This document shows, piece by piece, positions 26,310-35,227 of a stretch of DNA of 51,415 nucleotides; within the stretch, counting starts at the first letter, position 1, and each line of letters opens with the position of its first letter. The notes below the pieces were generated by a model. It was given only the letters and a program-made list of their open reading frames with translations. It had not been told where the DNA came from and searched no databases. Location of the stretch: NCBI GenBank assembly GCA_002364735.1, contig DEZB01000068.1, positions 1 to 51,415 on the forward strand. The letters run 5' to 3'. A program made the translations under genes and the position numbers. Source of the stretch: Bacteroidales bacterium UBA3143 (lineage in GTDB: Bacteria; Bacteroidota; Bacteroidia; Bacteroidales; Dysgonomonadaceae).

Positions 26310-29300
26310 TTAGTTGAAAATATATTTGATACCAATTGAAGCATACCAGGTTTGACCCAATGTGTAGCTTGAAGTAAATGTTTCGGTATTACCATCGATT
26401 GAGGCTGGTGTAGAAAATGTAGCCACACCGTCTGTATCAACACCTTCATATTTGAGGATACGAGGATCTGAACCAATTTCTGGATTCAAATATTTAGCTA
26501 CCCCCCACTTATTGTTGAATAGGTTCATAACGTTTTTGATATCAAGGCTAAGTTGTAATCTATTTTTAATATCGCCAACATTCACAACAAAATCATGCTT
26601 GTAGCTAAAGTCTATGCGATGTACCCAAGGAGAGTAAAGGCTATAAGCTTCTGCATACTTACCTTGTTGGTTTATCAAATAACTGTTTGCATGAACATAG
26701 TCCATAAAACGAGTTTTGTCACCTTCCGAAACAAAACGGAAATCATTGTTTGCAACTTCCTCATCAGTTGGAACATAAATTGCGTCGTAGTTGTAACCAT
26801 CACCATTAATATCGTTAGCAGTCATATACGAGTAGCTTCTACCACCACGCCATCCTTCATAGATTAGGCTGTAGTGATTACCGCTCTTATCGTGAGTAGT
26901 AAGCGAAGCTACAAGACGATCGGGAGTGGTATATTGAGAATTGTGCAATTTAATGTGATTAGGACCCTCTACTGTAGGAACATATGTAAATGCAGATTCT
27001 GCATTAGATCCTGGCATACCTGTTACATCTTTAGCAACTGTATGTGTATAAGCTGCCATCAAGCTCAGATATTCTGTTGGTTGCGCATTTAAAGTAACAT
27101 TGGCTGTCCAACCATATCCACGACTTGTGTTTTCAAGAACAAATGCCTTTGTGCCTGTACGATAACCGTCAGGATAAATCGGACGATTGTCAACACCGTT
27201 GAAGCGAGCAAAACCACCTACTGATGGAGTACTCCAGTCAGATATAGAAACACCATTGATAGTTTTGTTATAGATTCCTTCTACAGTTGCAGAGAATGGA
27301 AAAGCTGTTGGAAATGCATAGTCCACAGCAAGTGAAGTTTTCCATACTTGAGGCATTTTAAAGCTTGGATCTACAGCCGCGATAGCTGAAGGTTTTTCTC
27401 CGTCTTCGGGCGAAATTGTATTAGGATAGCCTAAAGATACCAATTTCTCTTGTAATGCAGAAGGGCTTGGATAGCCGTCAGAATTAGTTATTAGACCTCC
27501 AGCAAATTGTGACATATCAATAAACTTGTTTCCTTTATCGTCTGTAATAGTGGGACCACTATAATCTTTAAAAATTATTTCATCATCCTTTGCATCGTAA
27601 ATCTTTGTATTACCATTTATTTGTGCTTGATATTGCACCATTCCTCCGTTAGTTGGCATATTTGTAAAGAATACAAGCGGTAAGTTACCTGAGAAAAGAC
27701 CTGTACCTCCACGAAGTTTTAGACTCTTGTCTCCAGAAGCGTCCCATACAAAACCAACACGTGGAGAAAACATAATATTTGTTGAAGGCCATTTACCTGT
27801 ATCGATACTACGTCCAGAATAATCAAGTTCTTGAATAGCTTTGTTTGTTATCAAGTCATTATTGTTGAAGATAAGTGCATCCAAGCGAAGACCATAGGAT
27901 AGTTTGAATCTTTCGTTTACACTCCAATCATCTTGTCCATAAATTCCAATTGTATTACTTCTGACACGAGCTGCAGGATTGAGTTCTCCATCGTAGCCAT
28001 AAGTTAAGTTTACAATTTCAGGAGTTCTTTCCTCTAAGAAATCATCAAGACTTCTATAACGATAGTAACCAGTACCATTACGCATATAAGAGTTATCTGC
28101 CATCTTATATTCATAAGCGATACCTCCAATTATTTTGTGATTACCTAAGTAATAAATCAACTCATCTTTAATGTTCAAAACATCATTGTGAACACCGTTA
28201 TTCCAAGTAAAGAGCTCGTAGCCCAAAGAAATATAAGCTTGATCGTCTTTCAAAATGTCGATGAAAGGGAATGGTGATGAATTTGTTCCGCGAACATCAT
28301 CAAGTTTTGAAAATGTTGCCAAAAATTGGTTTGATAAGTTATTCGATAGACGGCTGTTTAAATCAAAAGAGTATGAATGAACAAGATTGTCTAACGAATA
28401 CATTGAGTTTGCAAATGACATTGATTCTTTTGACATTCTTGCCTCAGACATGCGAGTGCCTCCGTCCATAGAAGTAGCATTGGGAGACATCCATGAAGTA
28501 TTCTTTGTGTAGTTGTAACGCAAAGCCAATCGATGTTGGTTTGTGATATTCCAATCCAGACGAGCAAGAAGCTTGTTGTTGCTTTCATCTGCTGGGAAAT
28601 TAGTATAAGATCCTGTGTTATATCCATATTTACTTCTTACAAACTCCGAAACTTCATTAAGATCGCTTTCTGTTGTGCGCGAAATAAAGTTGTTTTCATC
28701 AGCTATACCATCAGTTGAAGCTCTCCAACGATTGGCAATTGTTGGCGTTTTAGCCATTTCACCATTTACGAATAAGAACAATTTATTTTTGATAATTGGA
28801 CCACCAAAAGTGAAACCATATGTTGTATTACGGTCTTTTTCACGTGCTCCTTGGATTTGTTGACCATTAACAGCGTCACCACGCAAGTTTTCATTTCTAT
28901 GATAAACGTATGCGCTGGCTTTGAATGTATTTGTACCAGATTTAGTAATAGCATTTACACCACCACCAATAAAGTTAGTTTGACGCACATCGTATGGAGA
29001 GATAACAACCTGCATTTCTTCAATAGCTTCAAGAGAGATTGGGCTACCCCCACCAGGAAGGCCAGAACTCAAACCAAAGTTATTGTTGAAATTAGCTCCA
29101 TCCACAGTAAAGTTAGACGAACGACCATCGGCGCCAGCAAAGCTCATACCATTACCTCCATAAGGAGAAAGACGAGTAACGTCTAAAATATTACGGCTTA
29201 CTGTAGGCAAATTAGCTATCTCAGTACTTGTGATGTTTGTTACTGCACCAGTTTTCTCATTAGAGAATTTTGTGCGAAGTGCTGTTACTACAACTTCGTC

Positions 29301-29645
29301 TAACGATGTTGTTTCTTCTGAAAGTACAACATTCAATGCATAGTTTTCACCCAAGCTCAGCGTAATATTGCTTGCTGTGCTTGTACCATATCCAATGTAA
29401 GAAACTTCTACGGTGTAAGGTCCGCCTACCCGCATACCATTTAGGTTGAAGCGACCTTCTAAGTTGGTTACAGTACCATAAGTAGTTCCCGAGGGAACAT
29501 GTGTAGCGATCACCGTTGCACCTATCACAGCACCATCAGCATCAGTTACCCCCCCACTCATACTGGATGTAGTTACTTGTGCTTGTATTATAGTAGCTGA
29601 TGATACAATTAGTGCTACTAATAAAAACCTGATTTTTTTAATCAT
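26310..29645 (-). CDS. Oar-type TonB-dependent outer-membrane receptor
   Basis: This 1111-residue receptor imports an unknown ligand with TonB energy. A signal peptide (ending at about residue 22, TIIQAQ) is followed by a carboxypeptidase-regulatory-like domain (GGVTDADGAVIGATV to about residue 110). A TonB-box-like stretch (SLDEVVVTALR) comes next, then the plug (FTVDGANFNNNFG, SPISLEAIEEMQVVIS, GGGVNAITKSGTN), and a large barrel ending in YASIGIKYIFN. This layout is that of Oar/OmpA-related receptors rather than SusC. The next gene is an OB-fold lipoprotein, not SusD. Confidence 0.92.
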   Translation of the reverse strand: MIKKIRFLLVALIVSSATIIQAQVTTSSMSGGVTDADGAVIGATVIATHVPSGTTYGTVTNLEGRFNLNGMRVGGPYTVEVSYIGYGTSTASNITLSLGENYALNVVLSEETTSLDEVVVTALRTKFSNEKTGAVTNITSTEIANLPTVSRNILDVTRLSPYGGNGMSFAGADGRSSNFTVDGANFNNNFGLSSGLPGGGSPISLEAIEEMQVVISPYDVRQTNFIGGGVNAITKSGTNTFKASAYVYHRNENLRGDAVNGQQIQGAREKDRNTTYGFTFGGPIIKNKLFLFVNGEMAKTPTIANRWRASTDGIADENNFISRTTESDLNEVSEFVRSKYGYNTGSYTNFPADESNNKLLARLDWNITNQHRLALRYNYTKNTSWMSPNATSMDGGTRMSEARMSKESMSFANSMYSLDNLVHSYSFDLNSRLSNNLSNQFLATFSKLDDVRGTNSSPFPFIDILKDDQAYISLGYELFTWNNGVHNDVLNIKDELIYYLGNHKIIGGIAYEYKMADNSYMRNGTGYYRYRSLDDFLEERTPEIVNLTYGYDGELNPAARVRSNTIGIYGQDDWSVNERFKLSYGLRLDALIFNNNDLITNKAIQELDYSGRSIDTGKWPSTNIMFSPRVGFVWDASGDKSLKLRGGTGLFSGNLPLVFFTNMPTNGGMVQYQAQINGNTKIYDAKDDEIIFKDYSGPTITDDKGNKFIDMSQFAGGLITNSDGYPSPSALQEKLVSLGYPNTISPEDGEKPSAIAAVDPSFKMPQVWKTSLAVDYAFPTAFPFSATVEGIYNKTINGVSISDWSTPSVGGFARFNGVDNRPIYPDGYRTGTKAFVLENTSRGYGWTANVTLNAQPTEYLSLMAAYTHTVAKDVTGMPGSNAESAFTYVPTVEGPNHIKLHNSQYTTPDRLVASLTTHDKSGNHYSLIYEGWRGGRSYSYMTANDINGDGYNYDAIYVPTDEEVANNDFRFVSEGDKTRFMDYVHANSYLINQQGKYAEAYSLYSPWVHRIDFSYKHDFVVNVGDIKNRLQLSLDIKNVMNLFNNKWGVAKYLNPEIGSDPRILKYEGVDTDGVATFSTPASIDGNTETFTSSYTLGQTWYASIGIKYIFN

Positions 29646-29700
29646 AAAAAGTAAACTTTAATTTATTAGTTATATAATAGAATTACGTTAATGTGGACTG

Positions 29701-29708
29701 CAAAAATA
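29701..29708 (-). promoter_or_regulatory. Oar-receptor promoter -7 element (TATTTTTG on the minus strand)
   Basis: Exact TAnnTTTG match on the minus strand, about 56 nt upstream of the receptor's start at 29645. Confidence 0.6.
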
Positions 29709-29855
29709 CAATTAATAATCTACATTTTTGTTACATCTTACTGATAATATTGCGGTCAATTCTATTTTTAGATTTGATGAAGTATCAATGTATTTATATG
29801 TTATTAAAATAAACGCTCAATTAGTTAGTTTAATATTTTAAAGTAGCGTTGATAT

Positions 29856-29906
29856 AAAAAAAAGCGTACAACCTCTCACATAAAAAAATGATTCAGTTGT
29901 ACGCTT
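29856..29906 (-). terminator. groES-groEL terminator
   Basis: AAGCGTACAAC (29862-29872) and GTTGTACGCTT (29896-29906) form a perfect 11-bp stem with a 23-nt loop. On the minus strand it is followed by eight T. Confidence 0.9.
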
Positions 29907-29951
29907 ATTGTTTTAAAGATAAGTTAGGAATGTATCCTCTATTTAGTTAGA

Positions 29952-31586
29952 TTACATCATTCCACCCATTCCGCCACCGCCCATTGGCATTTGTGGAGAT
30001 GGATTATCTTCTTTAATATCTGTTATAACACACTCTGTAGTTAAGAACATGCCTGCAATTGAAGCGGCGTTCTCAAGAGCAACACGTGTAACTTTAGCAG
30101 GATCAATTACCCCTGTTTCGTAAAGGTTTTCGTATTTGTCAGTGCGAGCATTGTATCCATAGTCTGCTTTTCCGTCTCGTACTTTTTGTACAACAACAGC
30201 ACCCTCTTTACCACTATTAATTACTATTTGGCGTAATGGCTCTTCTAATGCACGTTTGATAATTTCGATACCCGTAGTCTCGTCATCTGTTTCACCTACC
30301 AGATTGTCTAAATCTGCAATGGCTCTGATGTAGGCAACACCACCTCCTGGCACTGTACCTTCTTCAACAGCAGCACGAGTTGCAGAAAGCGCATCTTCAA
30401 CACGGTCTTTCTTCTCTTTCATTTCAACTTCAGATGCAGCACCTACATAAAGAACGGCTACTCCACCAGCAAGCTTAGCAAGACGTTCTTGCAATTTCTC
30501 GCGGTCGTAATCTGAAGTTGTTGATTCAATGTGATTGCGTATTTGAGCTACTCTCTTATCAATTCCATCTTTATCGCCAGCTCCGTTTACAATAGTTGTG
30601 TTGTCTTTGTCAATAGTAATTTTATCGGCACTACCCAACATGTCAAGTGTTGCGCTTTCTAATGCGAGACCTTTTTCTTCTGAAATAACAACACCTCCAG
30701 TTAGAATAGCAATGTCTTCCAACATTTCTTTTCTTCTGTCGCCAAATCCTGGTGCTTTAACAGCAGCAATCTTCAACGATCCGCGTAAGCGGTTTACAAC
30801 CAAAGTAGTTAAAGCTTCAGAATCGATGTCTTCTGCAATAATTAATAAAGGTTTGCCTGTTTCAACAGCTTTTTCTAATACTGGAAGCATGTCTTTTAGC
30901 GTAGAGATTTTCTTATCGTGAATAAGAATCAATGGATTTTCAAATTGAACTTCCATTTTCTCTGTATCAGTAACGAAATAAGGGGATATATATCCACGAT
31001 CAAATTGCATTCCTTCTACAACATCAACATAAGTTTCTGTTCCTTTGGCTTCTTCTACTGTTATAACTCCCTCTTTGCTTACTTTTTGCATTGCTTCTGC
31101 AATCAAACGACCTATAGTTTCGTCACCATTAGCTGAAATTTTAGCTACGTTTTCAATTTTCTTTAAGTCATCTCCCACCTCAATTGCTTGAGTGCTTAGG
31201 TTTTCAACAACTTTCAAAACCGCTTTATCTATACCACGTTTCAATTCCATTGGATTTGCACCTGCAGTAACGTTTTTCAGACCCACTCCAATAATGGATT
31301 GAGCCAATATAGTAGCAGTAGTTGTTCCATCTCCAGCATCATCGTTAGTTTTAGATGCAACTTCTTTTACTAATTGTGCACCCATATTTTGGAATTTATC
31401 TTCCAATTCAATTTCTTTAGCTACAGTTACACCATCTTTTGTTATTTGTGGTGCACCATAAGACTTATCAATAATTACATTGCGACCTCTTGGCCCTAAT
31501 GTGATTTTAACTGCATCAGCCAACGCATCTACACCTTTTTTTAGAAGGTCGCGTGCTTCCATTTCGAATTTGATATCTTTTGCCAT
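29952..31586 (-). CDS. groL: Chaperonin GroEL
   Basis: GroEL forms the ATP-driven folding chamber. The 544-residue protein has the normal length, the ATP-binding GDGTTTAT motif at 85-92, and the Gly/Met-rich tail (GGGGMGGMM). It follows groS by 33 bp in one operon and ends in a strong terminator. Confidence 0.98.
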   Translation of the reverse strand: MAKDIKFEMEARDLLKKGVDALADAVKITLGPRGRNVIIDKSYGAPQITKDGVTVAKEIELEDKFQNMGAQLVKEVASKTNDDAGDGTTTATILAQSIIGVGLKNVTAGANPMELKRGIDKAVLKVVENLSTQAIEVGDDLKKIENVAKISANGDETIGRLIAEAMQKVSKEGVITVEEAKGTETYVDVVEGMQFDRGYISPYFVTDTEKMEVQFENPLILIHDKKISTLKDMLPVLEKAVETGKPLLIIAEDIDSEALTTLVVNRLRGSLKIAAVKAPGFGDRRKEMLEDIAILTGGVVISEEKGLALESATLDMLGSADKITIDKDNTTIVNGAGDKDGIDKRVAQIRNHIESTTSDYDREKLQERLAKLAGGVAVLYVGAASEVEMKEKKDRVEDALSATRAAVEEGTVPGGGVAYIRAIADLDNLVGETDDETTGIEIIKRALEEPLRQIVINSGKEGAVVVQKVRDGKADYGYNARTDKYENLYETGVIDPAKVTRVALENAASIAGMFLTTECVITDIKEDNPSPQMPMGGGGMGGMM

Positions 31587-31619
31587 AATTTAATACGTTT
31601 TAGTTATATAATTGGTTAT

Positions 31620-31895
31620 TTATTTTTCGTAAACTGCTAATATGTCAGATTGGCGCATAATGAGTAATTTTTCTCCATCTATTTCTAATTCTGTGCCTGC
31701 ATATTTTCCATAAAGAACTTCGTCCCCTTTTTTGACGATCATTTTCTCGTCTTTGGTTCCTTCACCTGTTGCAATTACTTCACCCTTTAGTGGTTTCTCT
31801 TTAGCTGTGTCGGGTATAATAATACCGCTTACTGTTTTTTCTTCTGCTGCAGCGGGCTTCAAAAGCACTCTGTCTGCCAATGGTTTGATATTCAT
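31620..31895 (-). CDS. groS: Co-chaperonin GroES
   Basis: The 91-residue heptameric lid of the GroEL chamber begins MNIKPLADRVLLKP and contains the mobile-loop region and GDEVLYGKYAGTE. It is the first gene of the groESL operon. No CIRCE element is recognisable upstream; other candidate sites are listed separately. Confidence 0.98.
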   Translation of the reverse strand: MNIKPLADRVLLKPAAAEEKTVSGIIIPDTAKEKPLKGEVIATGEGTKDEKMIVKKGDEVLYGKYAGTELEIDGEKLLIMRQSDILAVYEK

Positions 31896-31979
31896 GTTCT
31901 TTAAAAATTATAAGTTAGTTAATATATAAATTATTTGTAATCATCATTTCTAATGATTGATTTTCTACTTAATTATATA

Positions 31980-31995
31980 GCGAAAAGTGTGCCAA
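31980..31995 (-). promoter_or_regulatory. Candidate -24/-12-like promoter of groESL
   Basis: The minus strand reads TTGGCACACTTTTCGC. It has GG and GC dinucleotides ten bases apart and the TTGGCAC block of sigma-54 promoters, differing at the T of TTGC. It lies about 85 nt from the groS start. No TAnnTTTG is found on this strand nearby. A TATATAAT-like box just downstream is an alternative. Confidence 0.3.
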
Positions 31996-32025
31996 ATTGT
32001 TTACAACGCTAAAACTGGTCGAAAA

Positions 32026-32084
32026 TGACAATAATAAGTGGAAATACTGACAAAATTGCAGACTTAATTGATATAGGTATGACA
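32026..32084. repeat. Three TGACA repeats upstream of groESL
   Basis: TGACA occurs at 32026-32030, 32048-32052 (within CTGACAAAATTGCAG, partly dyad-symmetric) and 32080-32084, each followed by A. They are spaced by 22 and 32 bp. They may be operator half-sites for heat-shock or general control, but no regulator is assigned. Confidence 0.3.
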
Positions 32085-32206
32085 ATTATGTATTTTGAGA
32101 TGCTTTTTCAATGACTTATATAAAAAATGGCAACCCATATATAGTTATGTAAAATCTTTTTCTTGAAAAAAAACAGCTTAATTAATAGTAGTTTCAAATA
32201 ATTAGT

Positions 32207-32214
32207 TATATTTG
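32207..32214 (+). promoter_or_regulatory. susC promoter -7 element TATATTTG
   Basis: Exact TAnnTTTG match 54 nt upstream of the susC start. Confidence 0.6.
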
Positions 32215-32268
32215 CTTTATTAATCTAACATCTAACATTAATTCTATTAATAAACTAAATTATGTATT

Positions 32269-35208
32269 ATGAAACATGAAGCTAAAGGTCTTTTCTTTTT
32301 AATGAAAGTATTATTCTTTCTGTTTGCTTTCTCATTATCAATGAATACAGTTGGGCAAACCAAAATCATTACTGGAACCATTAATGATAATGAAGGTTAT
32401 CCGTTAGTTGGAGTAAATGTGCTTGAAGAAAATACAACTAACGGAACAGTAACAGACTTATCTGGAAATTTCACACTTGAAGTGTCGTCAGCTCAAGCCT
32501 ATTTAGTGCTTTCTTATATAGGTTATGAAACACAAAGAGTCTTTGTCGGTCACAAAAGCACAATCGAAGTGATATTGGACGAAGACACTAAAAGTTTAGA
32601 GGAGCTTGTAGTTATCGGTTATGGTACTCAAAGCCGAAGAGAAATAACTGGATCTGTAACTAATGTGTCAGAAAAAGATTTCAACAAAGGTGCAACGCAA
32701 AATGCTGCGGATCTGTTACAAGGAAAAGTTGCAGGATTATCAATCACATCAACGAGTGGTGACTTAAATGACAATTCCATTATTCGTTTACGCGGTATTA
32801 ACACGTTGCAAAAAGATAATGGACCGTTCATTGTTATTGACGGAGTTCCAGGTGGTGATTTAACTTCAGTTGCCCCACAAGACATTGAATCAATTACTGT
32901 GCTTAAGGATGCATCTTCTGCCGCAATTTATGGATCAAGATCTGCGGGCGGTGTAATACTTATCACAACCAAAAGAGGATCAGGCAGTGCACAGCGCATC
33001 TCTTATGATGGTTACATGGCTGTTTCGACTGTTGCTAATAAACCTGACATGATGTCAGGTCAAGATTGGCGGAAATATGTCTCAGATAACAATATGCAAT
33101 CAACTGGAGATGCATTTGATCAGTATGGAGCCGACACCGATTGGTTTGACCAAATTATGCGTACTGGCATATCTCAAAATCATTCTGTATCTCTTTCAGG
33201 TGGTGGTTCTTCACATAATTACCGCGCATCTGTCAATTATATGGATATGGAAGGAATTATGAAAGATAATAGCTATGAGAATATTAATTTCAGATTCCAA
33301 TTTAGTCAGCGTGCCATCAACAATCGTTTGAAAATAGGATTAACTGGGGTTGCTAATGTGCGAGATATTTCTCCAAGTAATAAAACCAATAGTGTTTTAG
33401 CTTCAAACTTTCTGCCAGTTTATCCTGTCAAAAACAAAGATGGTTCTTGGTTCGATCTAACTGAATGGCTGCAAGGTAATCCGTTAAGACAAATTGAGTT
33501 AAATAGTAGAAATATAAAGAACTTAGATTTTTACGGTAATGGTGACATAGAGTTTGATTTTACGAAAGACCTTACAGGAAAGTTGACTTTGTATAAACAA
33601 CGTAAATCATTTGACTATTCTGAGTATGCCCACAGTGAAACCTATTCTGGTAGGGACCCAAAAGGATTTGCAAAAAGAGAATCGATTATAAACGATAAAG
33701 ATCTTATAGAAACGACTATTAACTATAAATTCGAAATAAAAAACGACCACAAATTTACTCTACTTGGCGGCTACTCATGGGAAGAAAACATGCGACAAAG
33801 AGTCCAAGCACAAAATCGTTTTTTCATCACCAATTCACTGGGTGCAAACGACTTGCAGTCTGGACAAGATTTACGCCCAGAGGATGTTCTTTCAGAAAAA
33901 AACATGTATCGATTAATTTCATTTTTTGGAAGAGCCAATTATGCATTCAAAGAACGTTATATGCTGACCGCTACGTTACGTCATGATGGTTCGTCTAAAT
34001 TTGGAGCAAACCAAAAGTGGGGAACTTTTCCTTCAGTATCTGCTGCATGGGGATTATCGCAAGAAGAGTTTTTAAAAGATGTTAGTTGGCTTAGTGATCT
34101 TAAGTTGCGTGCTGGTTATGGTGTAACAGGTAATCAAGATGGGCTTGATCCTTATAAAACACTTGAACTGTATGGACGTTCGGGATCATATTATGACTCA
34201 GGCAATTGGTTTACTGCTTATAACATATCTCAGAATGCAAATCCTAACTTGAAATGGGAACAAACCTCATCGCTCAATGTAGGTGTAGATTTTAGCATAC
34301 TGAAAAATAGAATTAGTGGTACAATTGAATGGTATAAGAAAAATACTTCGGATATGCTTTATGAATATACTGTTCCAACCCCTCCTTTTTTGCATAATAG
34401 AATTATGGCAAATGTGGGAGATATGCTAAACAGAGGTGTTGAATTTTCACTTAGTGCCAATGTCTTCAATACTAATGATTTTAGCTGGAACACATCTATC
34501 AATGGAGCTTTTAATCATAACGAAGTTACTAAACTTTCTGATGAGCTGTATTCCACAAATAGAATCTATGTGGGAGACGTTGGTGGCATTAGGGGTATGT
34601 CGGCTACATCCTCTACAATTATTGAGGAGGGTTATCCTGTAGGACAATTTTACATGTTAAAGTGTACCGGAATTGATGCAGATGGCAAATACATTATTGA
34701 AGACATTGATAAAGATGGATCTATAACAGATGCTGATCGCACATATGTTGGTAACCCACAACCCGATTTTATATTTGGATGGCAAAACTCATTCGCATAT
34801 AAAAATTGGGATATGACTTTCTTTTTTAGAGGGATGTTGGGTAATGATGTGTTGAATATTGGAAAAATTGCTTATTCTAATCTTCAAAGCCTACCTGGTG
34901 CAAACGTTAGAAAAGAAGCTGTTAGTATTGGTCTAAAAGAAGCTCCCAAATTGTGTAGTTTCTACGTAGAAGATGGTTCTCATATACGTTTAGATAATTT
35001 ATCTGTGGGCTATACCTTTAATACAAGCAAACTTGATTGGCTAAATAGCGCAAGATTGTATGCAACAGGTCAAAATTTATTTGTTTTGACAAACTATAGT
35101 GGATTAGATCCTGAAGTGAAAATGGATGGAGTTGACCCTGGAAAGGAAGAACGTGAGTTTTATCCAAAAGCACGTACTTTCACCGTTGGAGTTAGTCTAA
35201 GTTTTTAA
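32269..35208 (+). CDS. SusC-like TonB-dependent receptor
   Basis: The 979-residue outer-membrane importer comprises a signal peptide (about residues 1-30, ending NTVGQ) and a carboxypeptidase-regulatory-like domain (TGTINDNEGYPLVGVNV). The plug follows the SusC signature LEELVVIGYGTQ, with VIDGVPGGDL, ITVLKDASSAAIYGSR and GVILITTKRG. The barrel ends FTVGVSLSF. It has no STN domain, so unlike the second SusC it is probably not wired to an anti-sigma factor. The partner susD is 19 bp downstream. No degradative enzyme is adjacent, so the substrate is unknown. Confidence 0.96.
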   Translation: MKHEAKGLFFLMKVLFFLFAFSLSMNTVGQTKIITGTINDNEGYPLVGVNVLEENTTNGTVTDLSGNFTLEVSSAQAYLVLSYIGYETQRVFVGHKSTIEVILDEDTKSLEELVVIGYGTQSRREITGSVTNVSEKDFNKGATQNAADLLQGKVAGLSITSTSGDLNDNSIIRLRGINTLQKDNGPFIVIDGVPGGDLTSVAPQDIESITVLKDASSAAIYGSRSAGGVILITTKRGSGSAQRISYDGYMAVSTVANKPDMMSGQDWRKYVSDNNMQSTGDAFDQYGADTDWFDQIMRTGISQNHSVSLSGGGSSHNYRASVNYMDMEGIMKDNSYENINFRFQFSQRAINNRLKIGLTGVANVRDISPSNKTNSVLASNFLPVYPVKNKDGSWFDLTEWLQGNPLRQIELNSRNIKNLDFYGNGDIEFDFTKDLTGKLTLYKQRKSFDYSEYAHSETYSGRDPKGFAKRESIINDKDLIETTINYKFEIKNDHKFTLLGGYSWEENMRQRVQAQNRFFITNSLGANDLQSGQDLRPEDVLSEKNMYRLISFFGRANYAFKERYMLTATLRHDGSSKFGANQKWGTFPSVSAAWGLSQEEFLKDVSWLSDLKLRAGYGVTGNQDGLDPYKTLELYGRSGSYYDSGNWFTAYNISQNANPNLKWEQTSSLNVGVDFSILKNRISGTIEWYKKNTSDMLYEYTVPTPPFLHNRIMANVGDMLNRGVEFSLSANVFNTNDFSWNTSINGAFNHNEVTKLSDELYSTNRIYVGDVGGIRGMSATSSTIIEEGYPVGQFYMLKCTGIDADGKYIIEDIDKDGSITDADRTYVGNPQPDFIFGWQNSFAYKNWDMTFFFRGMLGNDVLNIGKIAYSNLQSLPGANVRKEAVSIGLKEAPKLCSFYVEDGSHIRLDNLSVGYTFNTSKLDWLNSARLYATGQNLFVLTNYSGLDPEVKMDGVDPGKEEREFYPKARTFTVGVSLSF

Positions 35209-35227
35209 TATCCTAAAATTTTAAATT

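Larger units (their letters stand above)
29646..29951. other. Spacer with receptor promoter and groEL terminator
   Basis: No gene. It contains the receptor's -7 element (29701-29708, minus strand) and the groEL terminator (29856-29906), with plain AT-rich sequence in between. Confidence 0.6.
31896..32268. other. Divergent spacer between groS and susC
   Basis: No gene. It carries the groESL leader and upstream region (candidate sigma-54-like site and TGACA repeats) and the promoter of the rightward susC gene. Confidence 0.6.
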
